Below are positions 32,806 through 44,100 of a DNA stretch of 64,000 nt, piece by piece (within the stretch, counting starts at the first letter, position 1; each line of letters starts with the position of its first letter). The notes below the pieces were generated by a model. That model searched no databases. It had not been told where the DNA came from and saw only the letters and a program-made list of their open reading frames with translations. A program made the position numbers and the translations under genes. Origin of the DNA: Cephalopachus bancanus (Eukaryota; Chordata; Mammalia; Primates; Tarsiidae); contig JAPVLO010000963.1 of the NCBI GenBank assembly GCA_027257055.1, positions 1-64,000 on the forward strand, given 5' to 3'.

Positions 32806-33184
32806 TGAGAGTATATTCTTTATAATAAAAACCATAGCCATAAATATAGTGCTTCCAATGAGTTCTGTGAATCATTCCAGAAAATTATTGAACCTGAAGG
32901 GATTATAGGATGTCCCAGATTTATAGCTGGCCTGTCAAGTGCAGGTGGTCCCTAGTACTTGTGGCAGGCCTCTGAAGTGGAGGTAGTCTTGTGAAGAACT
33001 TTGCCTTTTAACTTGTGGAGTTCTACACTAACTTCAGGTGGTTAGTGCCAAAATAATTAAAATGTAGGACATCCATTTGCTTTCAAAAAAATTCTAGAAA
33101 TAATAATGATACATACCTGGTGCCCTTCCATTATTTCTTTACATTGCTTGATAAACTTTATTATTTATTTATTCTTTTAAAGTC

Positions 33185-34435
33185 TTTTTGGTAGTGAGAT
33201 TGCTGGATCAAATGGTAGATCTACTTTTTTTAGCCAGGCGCGGCGGTTCATGCCTGTAATACCAGCATTTCCAGAGGCCAAGGTGAGAGGATTGCTTGAA
33301 CCCAGGGGTTCGAGACCTGCCTGGGCAACTTGGCGAGATCTTGTCTTTACAATAAATTAAAAAATTAGCCAGGTGTGGTGGCTCACACCTGTAGTTCCAG
33401 CTACTTGGAAGGCTGAGGCGGAAGGATCGCCCGAGCCTAGCAGGTCGAGGGTGCAGTGACCGTGAATGTGCCACTGCACTCCAGCCTGGGTGACAGAATG
33501 AGACTCTGACTGGGAAAAAAAAAAAAAACTCTTCTGGACATTGGCCTAGGCAAAGAATTTATGGTGAAAACCCCAAAAGCAAATGCAACAAAAACAAATA
33601 AATAAGTGGGACTTAATTACACTAAAAAACTTCTGCACAGCAAAAGAAGTAATCAGCAGAACAAATAGGTGACCTATATAACAGAAGACATTTGCAAACT
33701 ATACATATGATAAAGGGCTAATGCCCAAAAACTACAAAGAACTAAAAAAATCAGCAAGAAAAAAACAAATAGTCCCATTAAAAAGAGGGCAAATGGCATG
33801 AGCAAACATCTTTCAAAAAAAAAAAAGATATGCAAATGGCCAACTTTGAAAAATGCTCAACATCATTCATATGAAAAAATGCTCAACATCATTCATCATC
33901 AGGGAAATGCAAACTAAAATAACAATGAGATACCAGTTTATGCCAGTGAGAATGGCCACTATTAAAAATAATAGATGCTGGCATGGTTGTGGAGAAAAGG
34001 GAACACTTATGCATTGTCAGTGGAAGTATAAATTAGTACCATCTAGATAGAGATAGGGATCAATTTTCTGCATATAACTATCCAATTTTTCCCGCACCAT
34101 TTGTTGAATAGAGTGTCTTTTCTCTAGTGTATGTTTTTGTCTGCTTTGTCAAAGACCAGTTAGGTGTAGGTATTTGAGTTTATTTCTGGATTCTCTATTC
34201 TGTTCCACTGGTCCACATGACTGTTCTTGTACCAGTATCATGCTGTTTTGGTTATTACAGCTTTGTAGTATATTTTGAAGTCAGGTAATATGGTGGCTCC
34301 AGTTTTGTTGTTTTTGCTTAAGATTACTTTGGCTATTCTGGCTATTTTTTGGTTCCATGTGAACTTTAGGATTTTTTTTCTAATTCTGTGATATATAACA
34401 TTGGTAGTTTGCTAGGGATTGTATTCAATCTAGAT
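33185..34435 (-). mobile_element. L1 ORF2 fragment with an inverted internal block
   Basis: Bases 34050-34435 are complementary to ORF2 (upstream part) and 33185-33225 to a part further downstream, both minus strand. Between them, 33530-34045 carries the intervening ORF2 sequence on the plus strand (GGACATTGGCCTAGGCAAAG through [15 protein letters not shown] and [12 protein letters not shown]). A SINE (33231-33528) sits at the left breakpoint. Colinearity is restored if the block is flipped. Confidence 0.65.
33231..33528 (+). mobile_element. Alu-like SINE at an inversion breakpoint
   Basis: Full dimer between two differently oriented parts of one L1. Confidence 0.92.
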
Positions 34436-34594
34436 TCAAGAGTAAATGAAAGAATACATGTACAGTGCTGGCATGTGATATATACGCAGTAATGTTAATC
34501 ATTATTAATAGTGTTGGTATTAGTATTTCTCTTCTTCTTTGTCGATATTGTTTGTATCTAGCTACGGACAGAGAACTTACTTTGATTGTTCTTC

Positions 34595-34892
34595 CCTTTT
34601 TTTTTTTTTTTTTTGAGTTGGAGTCTTCACTCTGTTGCCCAGACTGGAGTGCAGTGGCCGTTCCTGGCCACCGCAGCCTCGACCTGCTGGGCTCCGGCAA
34701 TCCTTCCGCCTCAGCCTTCCAAGTAGCTGGAACAACAGGTGTGCGCTACCACGCCCGGCTAATTTTTTGATTTATTGTAGAAATGAGGTCTCGCCAAGTT
34801 GCCCAGGCAGATCTCGAACCCGCGGGCTCAGGCAATCCACTCACCCCGGCTTCCCAAAGCGCGGGATTACAGACTGAGCCACCAAGCCTGGC
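34595..34892 (-). mobile_element. Alu-like SINE
   Basis: Full dimer, T19 tail, low divergence. Confidence 0.93.
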
Positions 34893-35394
34893 CCCTATTT
34901 CTTTAAAGAAAAAGAAAAACAATAGTAAGATCCCAATAGGTAAATGGCAATAAGGCATTAAAAAACAATTCACGGGATTGAAAATTTTCACAAACATGCC
35001 AAGAAGTTTTTAAATTCTCATACGTGTATGGTAAAGTAGATTAGGAAAGAGGAGGTTGGTCTACAGAAATGTAATAGCATTAAAAAAGGTCTTGATGGCA
35101 CAGGGAATTCTGATGTCTTTAAGAGGCTAAGGGAAGAGCAGAGTGGTAAGGTCATGTTTGAAACACCAGTCAGACTTTAGTTGTAACAAATTGTAACTGT
35201 GTTATTTTAAGCAGACAAGGATTTAATACAGGCAATTTGGTGCTTACAGCGTAATTATGAAGGGCTGGACTAAGATCCTTAATCTAGGTTTAGAGGACTA
35301 GATTCAGAACACTAAATAATCTGGTCCAGTAGGAGAACTGTTTTCCTGTCCTCTTATCAGAAAGATAGGGAAATTAGACAGTCACTCTGGAACT
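34893..35394. other. Unassigned
   Basis: Single-copy-looking, A-rich near 34905. Confidence 0.5.
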
Positions 35395-35698
35395 CTTTTT
35401 TTGTTTTTTATTGTTTTGAGTTGGAGTCTCACTCTTGTCTTCCAAGCTGGAGTGCATGCTCATGTCCACTGGAGCCTTGACCTGCTGGGCACAGTTGATC
35501 CTTTTGCCTCAGCCTTCCAAGTAGCTGGAACTACAGGTGTGTACCCCCACGCCTGGCTGATTTTTTTTTTTTTTAAATTGTAGAGCTGCAGTTTTGCCAG
35601 GTTGCCCAAGCTGGTCTCGAACCCATGGGATCAGGCAGTCCTCTCACCTCGGCCTCCCAAAGTGCAGGGGTTATAAATGTGAGCCACCGCGTCCGGCT
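35395..35698 (-). mobile_element. Alu-like SINE
   Basis: Full dimer with small right-arm indels. Confidence 0.92.
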
Positions 35699-36018
35699 GC
35701 AAGTTTTCTTTTTAGAATAAATTCATGACCATCCGAAGATTACAATTTGTCATACATGGTATCATGACCTTCATAGCCACTGTAGATTTTCTCCTGTCCA
35801 TCTATTAAGTGTTTTTACAAAACTATTTTGATTCCATCAGGGCTATCTTGCAGTAAGCTTAGACGGGAACTCAACTAGGGCACTTCAGTTCTCTTCTACA
35901 TGGACTGTCCACGTGGTGTCTCATCTTCCAGGGTTCTATATGTGACCTTTCTTTCTCAACAGCATGGTGGGCTTCCTAACAGCATGGTGGTTCCGATTGG
36001 AGCATTGCGGGTTTAGTG
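35699..36018. other. Unassigned
   Basis: Contains a local repeat of AACAGCATGGTGG (35958 and 35978). Otherwise nothing. Confidence 0.5.
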
Positions 36019-36032
36019 TGCAAGTATTTATT

Positions 36033-36344
36033 TATTTGTTTGTTTGTTTGTTTGTTTGTTTGTTTTTTGAGTTGGAGTCTCACTTTGTCACCCAGACTGG
36101 AGTGCAGTGGCCGCTCCCGGCCACCGCAGCCTCAACCTGCTGGGCTCCGGTGATCCTTCTGCCTCAGCCTTCCGAGTAGCTGGAACTACAGGCGTGCGCT
36201 ACCACGCCTGGCTCATTTTGATTTATTGTAGAGATGAGGTCTCGCCAAGTTGCCCAGGCGAGTCTTGAACCCATGGGCTCAGGCAATCCACTCACCTCAT
36301 CCTCCTAAAGACATGGGATTACAGGCTGAGCCACCGAGCCCAGC
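36033..36344 (-). mobile_element. Alu-like SINE with (TTTG)n tail
   Basis: Perfect 14-bp duplication TGCAAGTATTTATT (36019-36032, 36345-36358). Confidence 0.95.
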
Positions 36345-36464
36345 TGCAAGTATTTATTGAACCTGTTATAACATCAAGTCCCTTTGGTCAAAATAAGTCG
36401 CATGACCAAACCCAGTGCTATCGTGGGTGGTGACTATGCAAGATAGACGGACGTACTAGGAGCC

Positions 36465-36970
36465 ACAGTGTTGCAGGCAGCCTCCAAGGTAGCCCTTAAT
36501 GATCCTCATTCCTTGTATTCACTCCCTTGTGTGGTCCACTCCAATATGGAATGGGGCTGACCTTAGTAACTATAGGCTATTGTGGAAGTGATAATGTGTT
36601 TTTTAATGTTAGGTCATAAAAGACTGCCACTTAAGACTTGCAGTTCCTTCCCGAGTGCCTTTTTGTGAGGGCACTCGAAAACTATCTACTGAGGCCCACA
36701 CTGAGAGGAACTGAGGCCTTTCTACAACAGCCGGTGCCAACCTGCAACCATGTGAGTAAGTTATGTGAAGAACTCACTCTAGCCCAGGCAAGCCTTCAGA
36801 TGACTGCAGCCTTGACTGGGTACAACTTCATGAGAAATTCCAAGCCAAAGCCACCTAGCTAAGTCACTGTCTCATTCTTCATCCATAGAAACTATATGAT
36901 AAATAAATATTTATTGTTTTAAGTCACTGAGTTTTGGGATCCTGTGTTGCATATCAACAGATGACAGGTG
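36465..36970 (+). mobile_element. MLT1-like LTR (ERVL-MaLR)
   Basis: GGAACTGAGGCCTTTCTACAACAG, CAAGCCTTCAGATGACTGCAGCC, CCACCTAGCTAAG and AATAAATATTTATTGTTTTAAGTCACTGAGTTTTGGG are hallmark MLT1 segments in order. The 74-codon ORF at 36638-36862 is inside the LTR and is not a gene. Confidence 0.75.
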
Positions 36971-37431
36971 CACATCTTTTCTACTTAAAGGCCTTTTTTT
37001 GATGATTCCTGTTTCTCTATTTTGGGATCTAAAACTCCTTAGATATGGTATTTAGGAGTAGTTTCCCTTTTCACTTCATCTCTTACCTCCCACTACACAC
37101 TTTGTGAATACTTCAGAGTACTTGATAAGATGCTTCTAATTACTTGAAAGTCCAGCCAAGCTAACTTTGATGGACCATCAACATTGTGATTAAGACATTA
37201 TTTTATTGGCCACCTCTTAAATAAAGAGGTATTTTCATGGAATTCAAATATGATGGTATTATGCTATTGCTCAAAAACAATTCACTGTTTTTTTCCTTGC
37301 CTTCAAGATAAAAGCCAGATATCTTCATGTTCTCTCCTTGGACTTTTGTCTGTTTAGTATGTAAACTGTAGTCCTTAGTATATTTATTTGTAAATATGAA
37401 TGTTGGTCCCTATTATTATTGTTGTTATTAT
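36971..37431. other. Unassigned, with an L2-like scrap and a duplicated flank
   Basis: 37270-37320 (TTGCTCAAAAACAATTCACTG, CTTGCCTTCAAGATAAAAG) resembles L2. About 37305-37431 is alignable to 63228-63345. Confidence 0.5.
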
Positions 37432-37720
37432 TATTCTGACTCAGAGTCTCATTCTGTTGCCCAGGCTGGAGTGCAGTAGCACTCTCATGACTACCGCAGC
37501 CTCAACCTGCTGGGCTCAAGCGATCCTTGCATCTCAGACTTCCAAGCAGCTGGAACTATAGGTGCACACCACCATGCCTGGCTAATTTTTTGATTTATTA
37601 TAGAGTTGATAGATACGTAGAGACCCCCAGGCTGACCTTCTACTCCTGGGCTTGGGCAATCCTCCCACCTTTACCTCCCAAAGTGTTAGGATTTTAGGCA
37701 TGAGTCACCATACCCAGCTA
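37432..37720 (-). mobile_element. Alu-like SINE, old
   Basis: Full dimer. Its tail-side flank is shared with the SINE at 63335. Confidence 0.9.
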
Positions 37721-37830
37721 AGTTTTGATTATTTGTTGTTTGCGGTTAGGTAAATTAAGTCTGTGTTGAAGGGATCTTTATTATAAGTGACTTCGCTAAC
37801 CCTAACAAAGTGATTTTATGCTTATCTTTT

Positions 37831-38115
37831 TTTTTTTTTTTTGAGTTAGAGTCTCACTCTGTCGCCCAGACTGGAGTGCAGTGACTGCTCCCGGCCACCG
37901 CAGCCTCCACCTACTGGGCTCCGGCGGTCCTTCCGCCTCAGCCTTCCGAGTAGCCAGAATTACAGGCACACGCAACCGCTCCCGGCTAATTTTTTGATCT
38001 TATTGTAGAGATGAGGTCTCGCTGCCCAGGCAGGTCTCGAACCTGCGGGCTCAGGCAATCCACTCACCTCAGCCTCCCAAAGGCGCGGGATTACAGGCTG
38101 AGCCACTGAGCCCAG
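37831..38115 (-). mobile_element. Alu-like SINE, young subfamily
   Basis: Perfect 16-bp target duplication TTTATGCTTATCTTTT (37815-37830, 38116-38131). The 5-base deletion is present. Confidence 0.95.
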
Positions 38116-38286
38116 TTTATGCTTATCTTTTGTATCTTTGTATCTCCCCTTTTGGTACTCTTAAACTGGAGTTATTATCTTTTGTGTCATTCTTTCTTTT
38201 AGCTGGATAATAATCTCTACTAAAATGTTAATAGGTAACTAAGCTAAGAGGCTTAAAGGATATTAACTCTCACAGGTATGTTTGTA

Positions 38287-38608
38287 CACTTATGTGCCAC
38301 ATACTGATGTTTTGGTTAATGATAGACTACATGTCCAACAGTGGTCCCATAAAATTATAATACTGTATTTTACTGTACCTTTTCTATGTCTAGATACACA
38401 AATACTTACCATTCTACTACCATTTGCCTACAGTATTCAGTGCAGAAACATGCTATACAGGTGTGTAACCTAAGAGTAACAGGCAATACCATATAACCGA
38501 GGTGTGTGGTAGGCTTTGTAAGTTTGTGTAAGTACACTATGGTCAAACAATGATGTGGTAGCCTAATGACACGTTTCTCAGAACATATCACTGTCGGATG
38601 CATGACTG
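38287..38608. mobile_element. TcMar/Tigger-like MITE, 322 bp
   Basis: The left end, CACTTATGTGCC, pairs imperfectly with the right end, read backwards as CAGTCATGCATCC. TA flanks both (38285-38286, 38609-38610). The interior motif GTGGTCCCATAAAATTATAAT and AGAGTAACAGGCAATACCATA recall a widespread primate DNA transposon whose name I do not recall with certainty. It has no coding potential. Confidence 0.75.
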
Positions 38609-38628
38609 TACTTTAAAAGCGGATTCTC

Positions 38629-38828
38629 CATCCAACGTAATACTGTAAGAAAATGACTGACAGTGGTGGGAAACCATGGGGGGGAGAGATGGGATTAACA
38701 GTAGTAAATATCTGTCTGGGGACGGGGTGACACCTCTTATCAACAAGGGTGCCTGAACGAAGCATATTTGTATACCTAACTCTTAACTATACTCCACAAT
38801 ATCATAATAAAAAATACTGATTATAAAA
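38629..38828 (+). mobile_element. 5'-truncated L1 3' end, same family as the full-length copy
   Basis: About 200 bases align with the 3'UTR of the L1 at 40940-46922, including the G-rich tract, GATGGGATTAACAGTAG, CACCTCTTATCAACA and AATAAAAAATACTGATT. The target duplication AAAAGYGGATTCTC occurs at 38615-38628 and 38829-38842 and differs by one CpG-type change. The preceding bases give a perfect TT/AAAA endonuclease site. It lies 6 bases beyond the end of a MITE. Confidence 0.9.
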
Positions 38829-38842
38829 AAAAGTGGATTCTC

Positions 38843-38974
38843 ACTGACCACTGGCTGCATTTCTAAGCCAAGATGTGTAGCTGTAATAATAGGATGGCAG
38901 AGAGGGGCTTGATATTATAAGCAGAGTAGCTAGCACTATGCATATCTATACAGCATTGTCTAATTGGGACTATT
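38843..38974. other. Unassigned
   Basis: Short single-copy-looking stretch between the small L1 and an old L1. Confidence 0.5.
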
Positions 38975-39124
38975 CATCAGTGAAGCCGTCTGGCTTTGGA
39001 GTTTTCTTTGTGAAAAGGTTTTAAATTTCAGATGAACTCTCTCTGAATAGAAACAAGTTTATTTAGATATTGTAACTCATTGGACAGACTTTCTGTTTCT
39101 CCTAATATATAATAATAATTATTA

Positions 39125-39361
39125 TTTTGAGATAGGGTCTTGCTCTGTCACCCAGGCTAGAGTGCAGTGACACACTCATAGCTCAATGTAACCATGATTT
39201 CCTGGGCTCAAGGGATCCTTCCATGCCTACCTTATGTTTTTAATTTGTTGTAGGGACAGGGTCTTGCAATTTTGCCCAGCCTGGTCTTGAATTCCTGGCC
39301 CATCCTCTCACATTGCCTCCCAAGTAATTGAAATAATAAACGTGAACTACTGTACCTAGCC
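39125..39361 (-). mobile_element. Old Alu with deletions
   Basis: Basal type. Inserted in an old L1. Confidence 0.8.
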
Positions 39362-39444
39362 CCTAATGTATTATTATCATTATTAGGATGTGTAGAGATA
39401 TGGCCTCCTTTTTAATTCCTGATATTGGTAAATGTTACTTTTCT

Positions 39445-39732
39445 TTTTTTTTTTGAGTTGGAGTCTCATTCTGTCACCCAGACTGGAGTGCAATGGCCAC
39501 TCCTAGCCACCACAGACTCAACCTGCTAGGCTCCGGCAATCCTTCCGCCTCAGCCTTCCAAGTAGCTGGAACTACAGGCACGTGCTACCACGCCTGGTTA
39601 ATTTTTGATTTGTTGTAGAGATGAGGTCTCGACAAGCTGCCCAAGTGGGTCTCGAACCCGCGGGGTCAGGCATTCCACTCACCTTGGCCTCCCAAAGTGC
39701 TGGGATTACAGACTGAGTTACCAAGCCCGGCC
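39445..39732 (-). mobile_element. Alu-like SINE
   Basis: Perfect 15-bp duplication AAATGTTACTTTTCT (39430-39444, 39733-39747). Confidence 0.95.
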
Positions 39733-40005
39733 AAATGTTACTTTTCTATCTTTTCATTTCTTCTTGTTAGAGGTCTGTCAATTTTATTAGTCTTGCAACA
39801 ACCAATTTTTGGCATTGTTTCTTTTTCTTTTGCATGTTTGTTTTCTAATTCATTGATGTCTACTCTTATCCTGATTTTTTTTTTTCTTTTCCCTTTGCTT
39901 TATTCTTCCTTCTTTGGGTTTAATTTGCTATTTTTCTAATTTCTTGAAATTGAAATAGGAATCATTACTAGTTCATCCCTACTTTTGTAATATAGATACT
40001 TAAGG

Positions 40006-40316
40006 GCCTGGCTCGGTGGCTCAGCCTGTAATTCCAGCACTTTGGGAGGCCGAGGTGAGTAGATTGAGCCGGCAAGTTCGAGACCCGCCTGGGCAACTTG
40101 ACGAGATCTCATCTCTACAATAAATAGAAAATTAGTCAAGTGTGGTAGCACGTGCCTGTAGTTTTGGCTAATTGGAAGACTGAGGCGGAAGGATCACTGG
40201 AGCCCAGCGGGTCGACGCTGGGATGATCATGAGCATGCCTCTGCACTCCAGCCTGGGCAATGGAGTGAAATGCCATCTCAAAAAACAAAACAAAACAAAA
40301 CAACAACAACAAAAAA
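40006..40316 (+). mobile_element. Alu-like SINE
   Basis: Full dimer with a complex (CAAAA)n(CAA)n tail. Confidence 0.92.
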
Positions 40317-40524
40317 ATTAAGTTTATATATTTCCCGTTGGTACAACTTTAACTGCATCTTACAAAGCTTGCTAGTTCATATTTTCATTGTCAGTCACTT
40401 AAAAATATTTTGTAACTTCTGTTGATTCCTTCTTTGATGAATTTAACTTTCCTAAATATTTATGAAAGAAATAAAATGTCTTACTATCAAACTTTCTATA
40501 TACTATAAGTAGGAAAAAAAGGCA

Positions 40525-40910
40525 TCACTTCTCAATTTCTTTGAAGCCAATATGACACTAGTACTAAAACCTGACCAGATTGCCTTAGGAAGTTATAAGG
40601 CAATGTATTATAATTACAAAAAAATTGAAACAGTATAATAGCAAATCAAATATAACAATAAATAAAAATATTATGACAAAGGTAGCTTTATTTTTAGAAA
40701 TACAAACTTGGGGTAAAATTAATAAAATTAGACTGTGAATGCAAACTAGGATTAAAATTATTAAATCAACCAGTGAGATTTACTGTATTAACAGAATTAG
40801 GAAGAAAATATGATCATCTGAATAAATGAAATATATGAAAATATATTTATTCATGGAAAAATATCTTGGCAGAATAAAAGTACAGCAATATAGCTTCAAT
40901 ACTTGACAGT
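40525..40910 (+). mobile_element. Old L1 ORF2 fragment, plus orientation
   Basis: TCTTTGAAGCCAATATGACAC, CCTGACCAGATTGCC and ATATGATCATCTGAATAAATG are the sense strand of the RT region (NSFYEASITLIPKP onward). It starts about where the minus-strand fragment at 38975-40455 leaves off in ORF2 order, so the two could be one 5'-inverted insertion. Confidence 0.5.
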
Positions 40911-41156
40911 AGTTACAGATTAAATAAGCTATGGTTTATTTTTATTTTTTATACTTAATCAGTATTTTTTATTATGGTTTCGTGGGGTACAGTTAAGGGT
41001 TAGGTGTACAATTACGTTTCATTCGGGCACCCTGTTGATAAGAGGTGTTTTCCCAGTCCCAGACAGATATTTGCTACTGTTAATCCCATCCCCCCCATAA
41101 TTTCCCGGTACCGTCAGTCATTTTCTTATAGTATTACATTGGATGTTCAAGGTCCA

Positions 41157-44100
41157 TTATATGAGTGAGAACATGTGATATTCTGATCTTTGTTTCTGTG
41201 AGAGGTCACTCAGTATTATAGACTCTAGTTCCATCCAGGTTGCTGCGAAATTCATGATTTTGTTCTTTTTTATGGCTACGTAGTATTCCACCATGTATAT
41301 GTACCACATTTTTTTAATCCAGTCTTCTTTTGATGGACAGCATGGTTGTTTCCAGGTTCTTGCTATTGTGAACAATGCTGCGATAGACATACGTGTGCAG
41401 GTATCTTTTTTATAGAGTGATTTGTGTTCTTCAGGGTATATTCCCAGTAGGGGGATTGCAGGGTCATATGGAAGGTCAATTTTTAGAGCTTTTAGGAATC
41501 GCCACACTGCTTTCCACAGAGGTTGCACTAGTTTGCACTCCCACCAACAGTGTAGAAGTATTCCCTTTTCACCACACCCTCTCCAGAAGCTGTTATTTTT
41601 TGAGTTGTTAATAATTGCCATTCTGACTGGAGTTAGGTGGTATCTCAGTGTGGTTTTGATTTGCATCTCCCTGATGATTAGTGAGGTTGAGCATTTCTTC
41701 ATGTGTATGTTGGCTGCTCGAATGTCTTCTTTTGTGAAGTGTCTGTTCATATCTTTTGCCCATTTTATAATGGGGTTGTTTGTTTTCTTCTTTTCAGTAC
41801 ATTTCAGTTCCTTGTAGATCCAGGATGTTAAGCCTTTGTCAGACCTAGAGTTGGCAAATACTTTTTCCCAGTCTGTAGGCTGTCTCCCTGCTCTCTTGAT
41901 GGTTTCTTTGGCTTTGCAGAAGCTTGTCAGTTTAATAAGGTCCCATTTGTCTATTTCCTCTCTTAAGTCCTGTGGGTTTCGGGTTTTGTACAGGAATTGG
42001 ATGCCAGTTCCGATTTTCATGAGAGTATTTCCTTCCTTTCCTAAGGTTCTTATGGTTTGAGGTTTTACATTTAGGTCTCTGATCCATTTGGAGTTAACCT
42101 TTGTGCATGGGGATAGATAGGGGTCCTGTTTCAATCTTCTGCATGTGGTCAGCCAGTTTTCCCAGCACCATTTACTGAATAGGTTCTCCTCACCCCATTG
42201 GTAGGTGGTGGGGGCTTTGTCGAAGATGAGTTGGTTGAGGAATTGAGGTTTTGCTTCTGGAATCTCAATTCTGTTCCATTGATCTATATGCCTGTTCCTG
42301 TACCAATACCAAGCTGTTTTGATGATTGTAGCTTTATAGTAAAGTTTGAAGTCTGGTATTGTGATACCACCTGCTTTGTTTATTTTGCTGAGGATTGTTC
42401 TGGCTATTCTTGGACGTTTGTGCTTCCATATGAATTCCTGTGTTGTTTTTCTAGGTCTGAGAAGAATGTTGTTGGTAATTTAATGGGTATTGCATTGAAT
42501 TTGTAGATTGCCTTAGGTAAGATGGACATCTTCACAATGTTGATTCTTCCAATCCATCAGCATGGGATATTTTTCCACTTGTTCATGTCAGCTTTGATTT
42601 CTTTGAGCAGTGTTTTGTAATTTTCATTGTAAAGGTCTTTCACGTCTCTGGTTAGGAAGATGCCAAGGTATTTCATTTTTTTTGTGGCTATTGTGAATGG
42701 AATTGTGTTTTTTATTTGGGTTTCTGTTTATTATTGGTGTAGAGAAATGCGATTGTCTTTTGTACATTTATTTTGTATCCTGAGACTTTGCCAAAGGCCT
42801 TTATCAATGTAAGGAGGCCTTTGACAGATTCTCTTGGGTTTTCAAGGTACACCATCATATCATCTGCATAGTGAGATAACTTGACTTCCTCTTTTCCTAT
42901 TTGAATACCTCTGATTGCCTCCTCTTCTCTGATTGCTCTAGCCAGGACTTCCAATACTATGTTGAACAGGAGGGGAGAGAGTGGGCATCCTTGTCTAGTT
43001 CCAGTTTTCAGGGGAATTGGTTCCAATTTTTGTCCATTTAGGAGTATGCTGGCTGTGGGTTTCTCATAGATGGCTTTTACATATTTGAGGTATGTTCCCC
43101 GTATGCCTAGATGTTCAAGGGTTTTTATCAAGAAGGGGTGCTGGATTTTATCAAAAGCTTTTTCTGCATCTAATGATATGATCATGTGGTTTTTGTTTTG
43201 ACATCTGTTGATGTATTTAATTACATTTATGGTTTTACGAATGTTGAACCAGCCTTGCATCCCAGGAATGAAGCCTACTTGGTCATGGTGGATGATTTTT
43301 GAGATGTATTGCTGAATCCGGTTTGCTAGGATTTTGTTGAGAATTTTAGCATCTATGTTCATCAAAGATATTGGCCTGTAGTTCTCTTTCTTTGTTGGAT
43401 CTTTACCTGGCTTGGGTATCAATGTGATGTTGGCTTCATAAAATGATTTGGGGAGAGTTCCATCTTTTTCAGTCGCCTGGAATACCTTCAGTAGGATTGG
43501 TATCAGCTCCTCCTTGAATGTCTTGTAGAATTCTTCTGGAAAGCCATCTGGACCAGGGCTTTTTTTTGTAGGAAGTTTTCTTATTACATAGTCGATTTCC
43601 TTGATTGTTATTGGTCTATTTACGATCTCAATTTCTTCTTTTTCCAACCCAGGTAGGTTGTGTGATGTCAGAAAGTTCTCTATTTCCTTATGGTTTTCAA
43701 GTTTGTTTCCATACAAGTGTATGTAGTAGTCTCTAATGATCTTTTGTATTTCTTCAGAGTCAGATGTGACTTCATCTTTTGTGTTTCTGATTATGCTTAT
43801 TTGTTTTTTTTCTCGTTTTTTCTTGGTCCGTCTAGCTAGGGGACCATCAATCTTGTTTACCCTTTTGAAGAACCAGCTTTTTATTTCATTGATTTTTTTG
43901 TATTATCTTTTTGTCTTCTATGTCCTGGATTTGGGCTTTTATTTTGGTGATCTGGATTCTTCTGCTGAAAGTAGGGTTTTTGTGGTCTTGCTTTTCTAGC
44001 TTCTTTAGGTGGCTTGTTAGGTTGTGAATTTCTGTTCCTTCCATTTTCTTCATGTGTGTTTGTAGGGATATAAATTCCCCTCTTACTACAGCTTTCGGGG

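Larger units (their letters stand above)
31945..33070 (+). mobile_element. Ancient ERV LTR, interrupted by 5S copy and SINE
   Basis: GATGCCAAGGGTCAGGGG, GTCTCTTCAGTTTGGCTGTTCCTGAGTTG and, after the insertions, TTCTTTATAATAAAAACC, GAGTTCTGTGAATCATTCCAG and ATTTATAGCTGGCCTGTC follow the order of a common mammalian ERV LTR whose exact name I am not sure of. Insertions occupy about 32362-32810. It is non-coding. Confidence 0.6.
38975..40455 (-). mobile_element. Old L1 ORF2 fragment with three SINEs inside
   Basis: GCCGTCTGGCTTTGGAGTTTTC (38985), GATATGGCCTCCTTTTTAATTCC (39398), AGAGGTCTGTCAATTTTATTAG (39768) and TTTAACTGCATCTTACAAAG (40352) follow the complement of ORF2 from its RT part back to its linker. 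SINEs at 39125, 39445 and 40006 interrupt it. Confidence 0.65.

Noticed and set aside
36638..36862. 74-codon ORF
   Set aside because: It lies inside an MLT1-like LTR.
41422..41817. 131-codon ORF on the plus strand
   Set aside because: It is antisense to the L1 ORF2 C-terminus.
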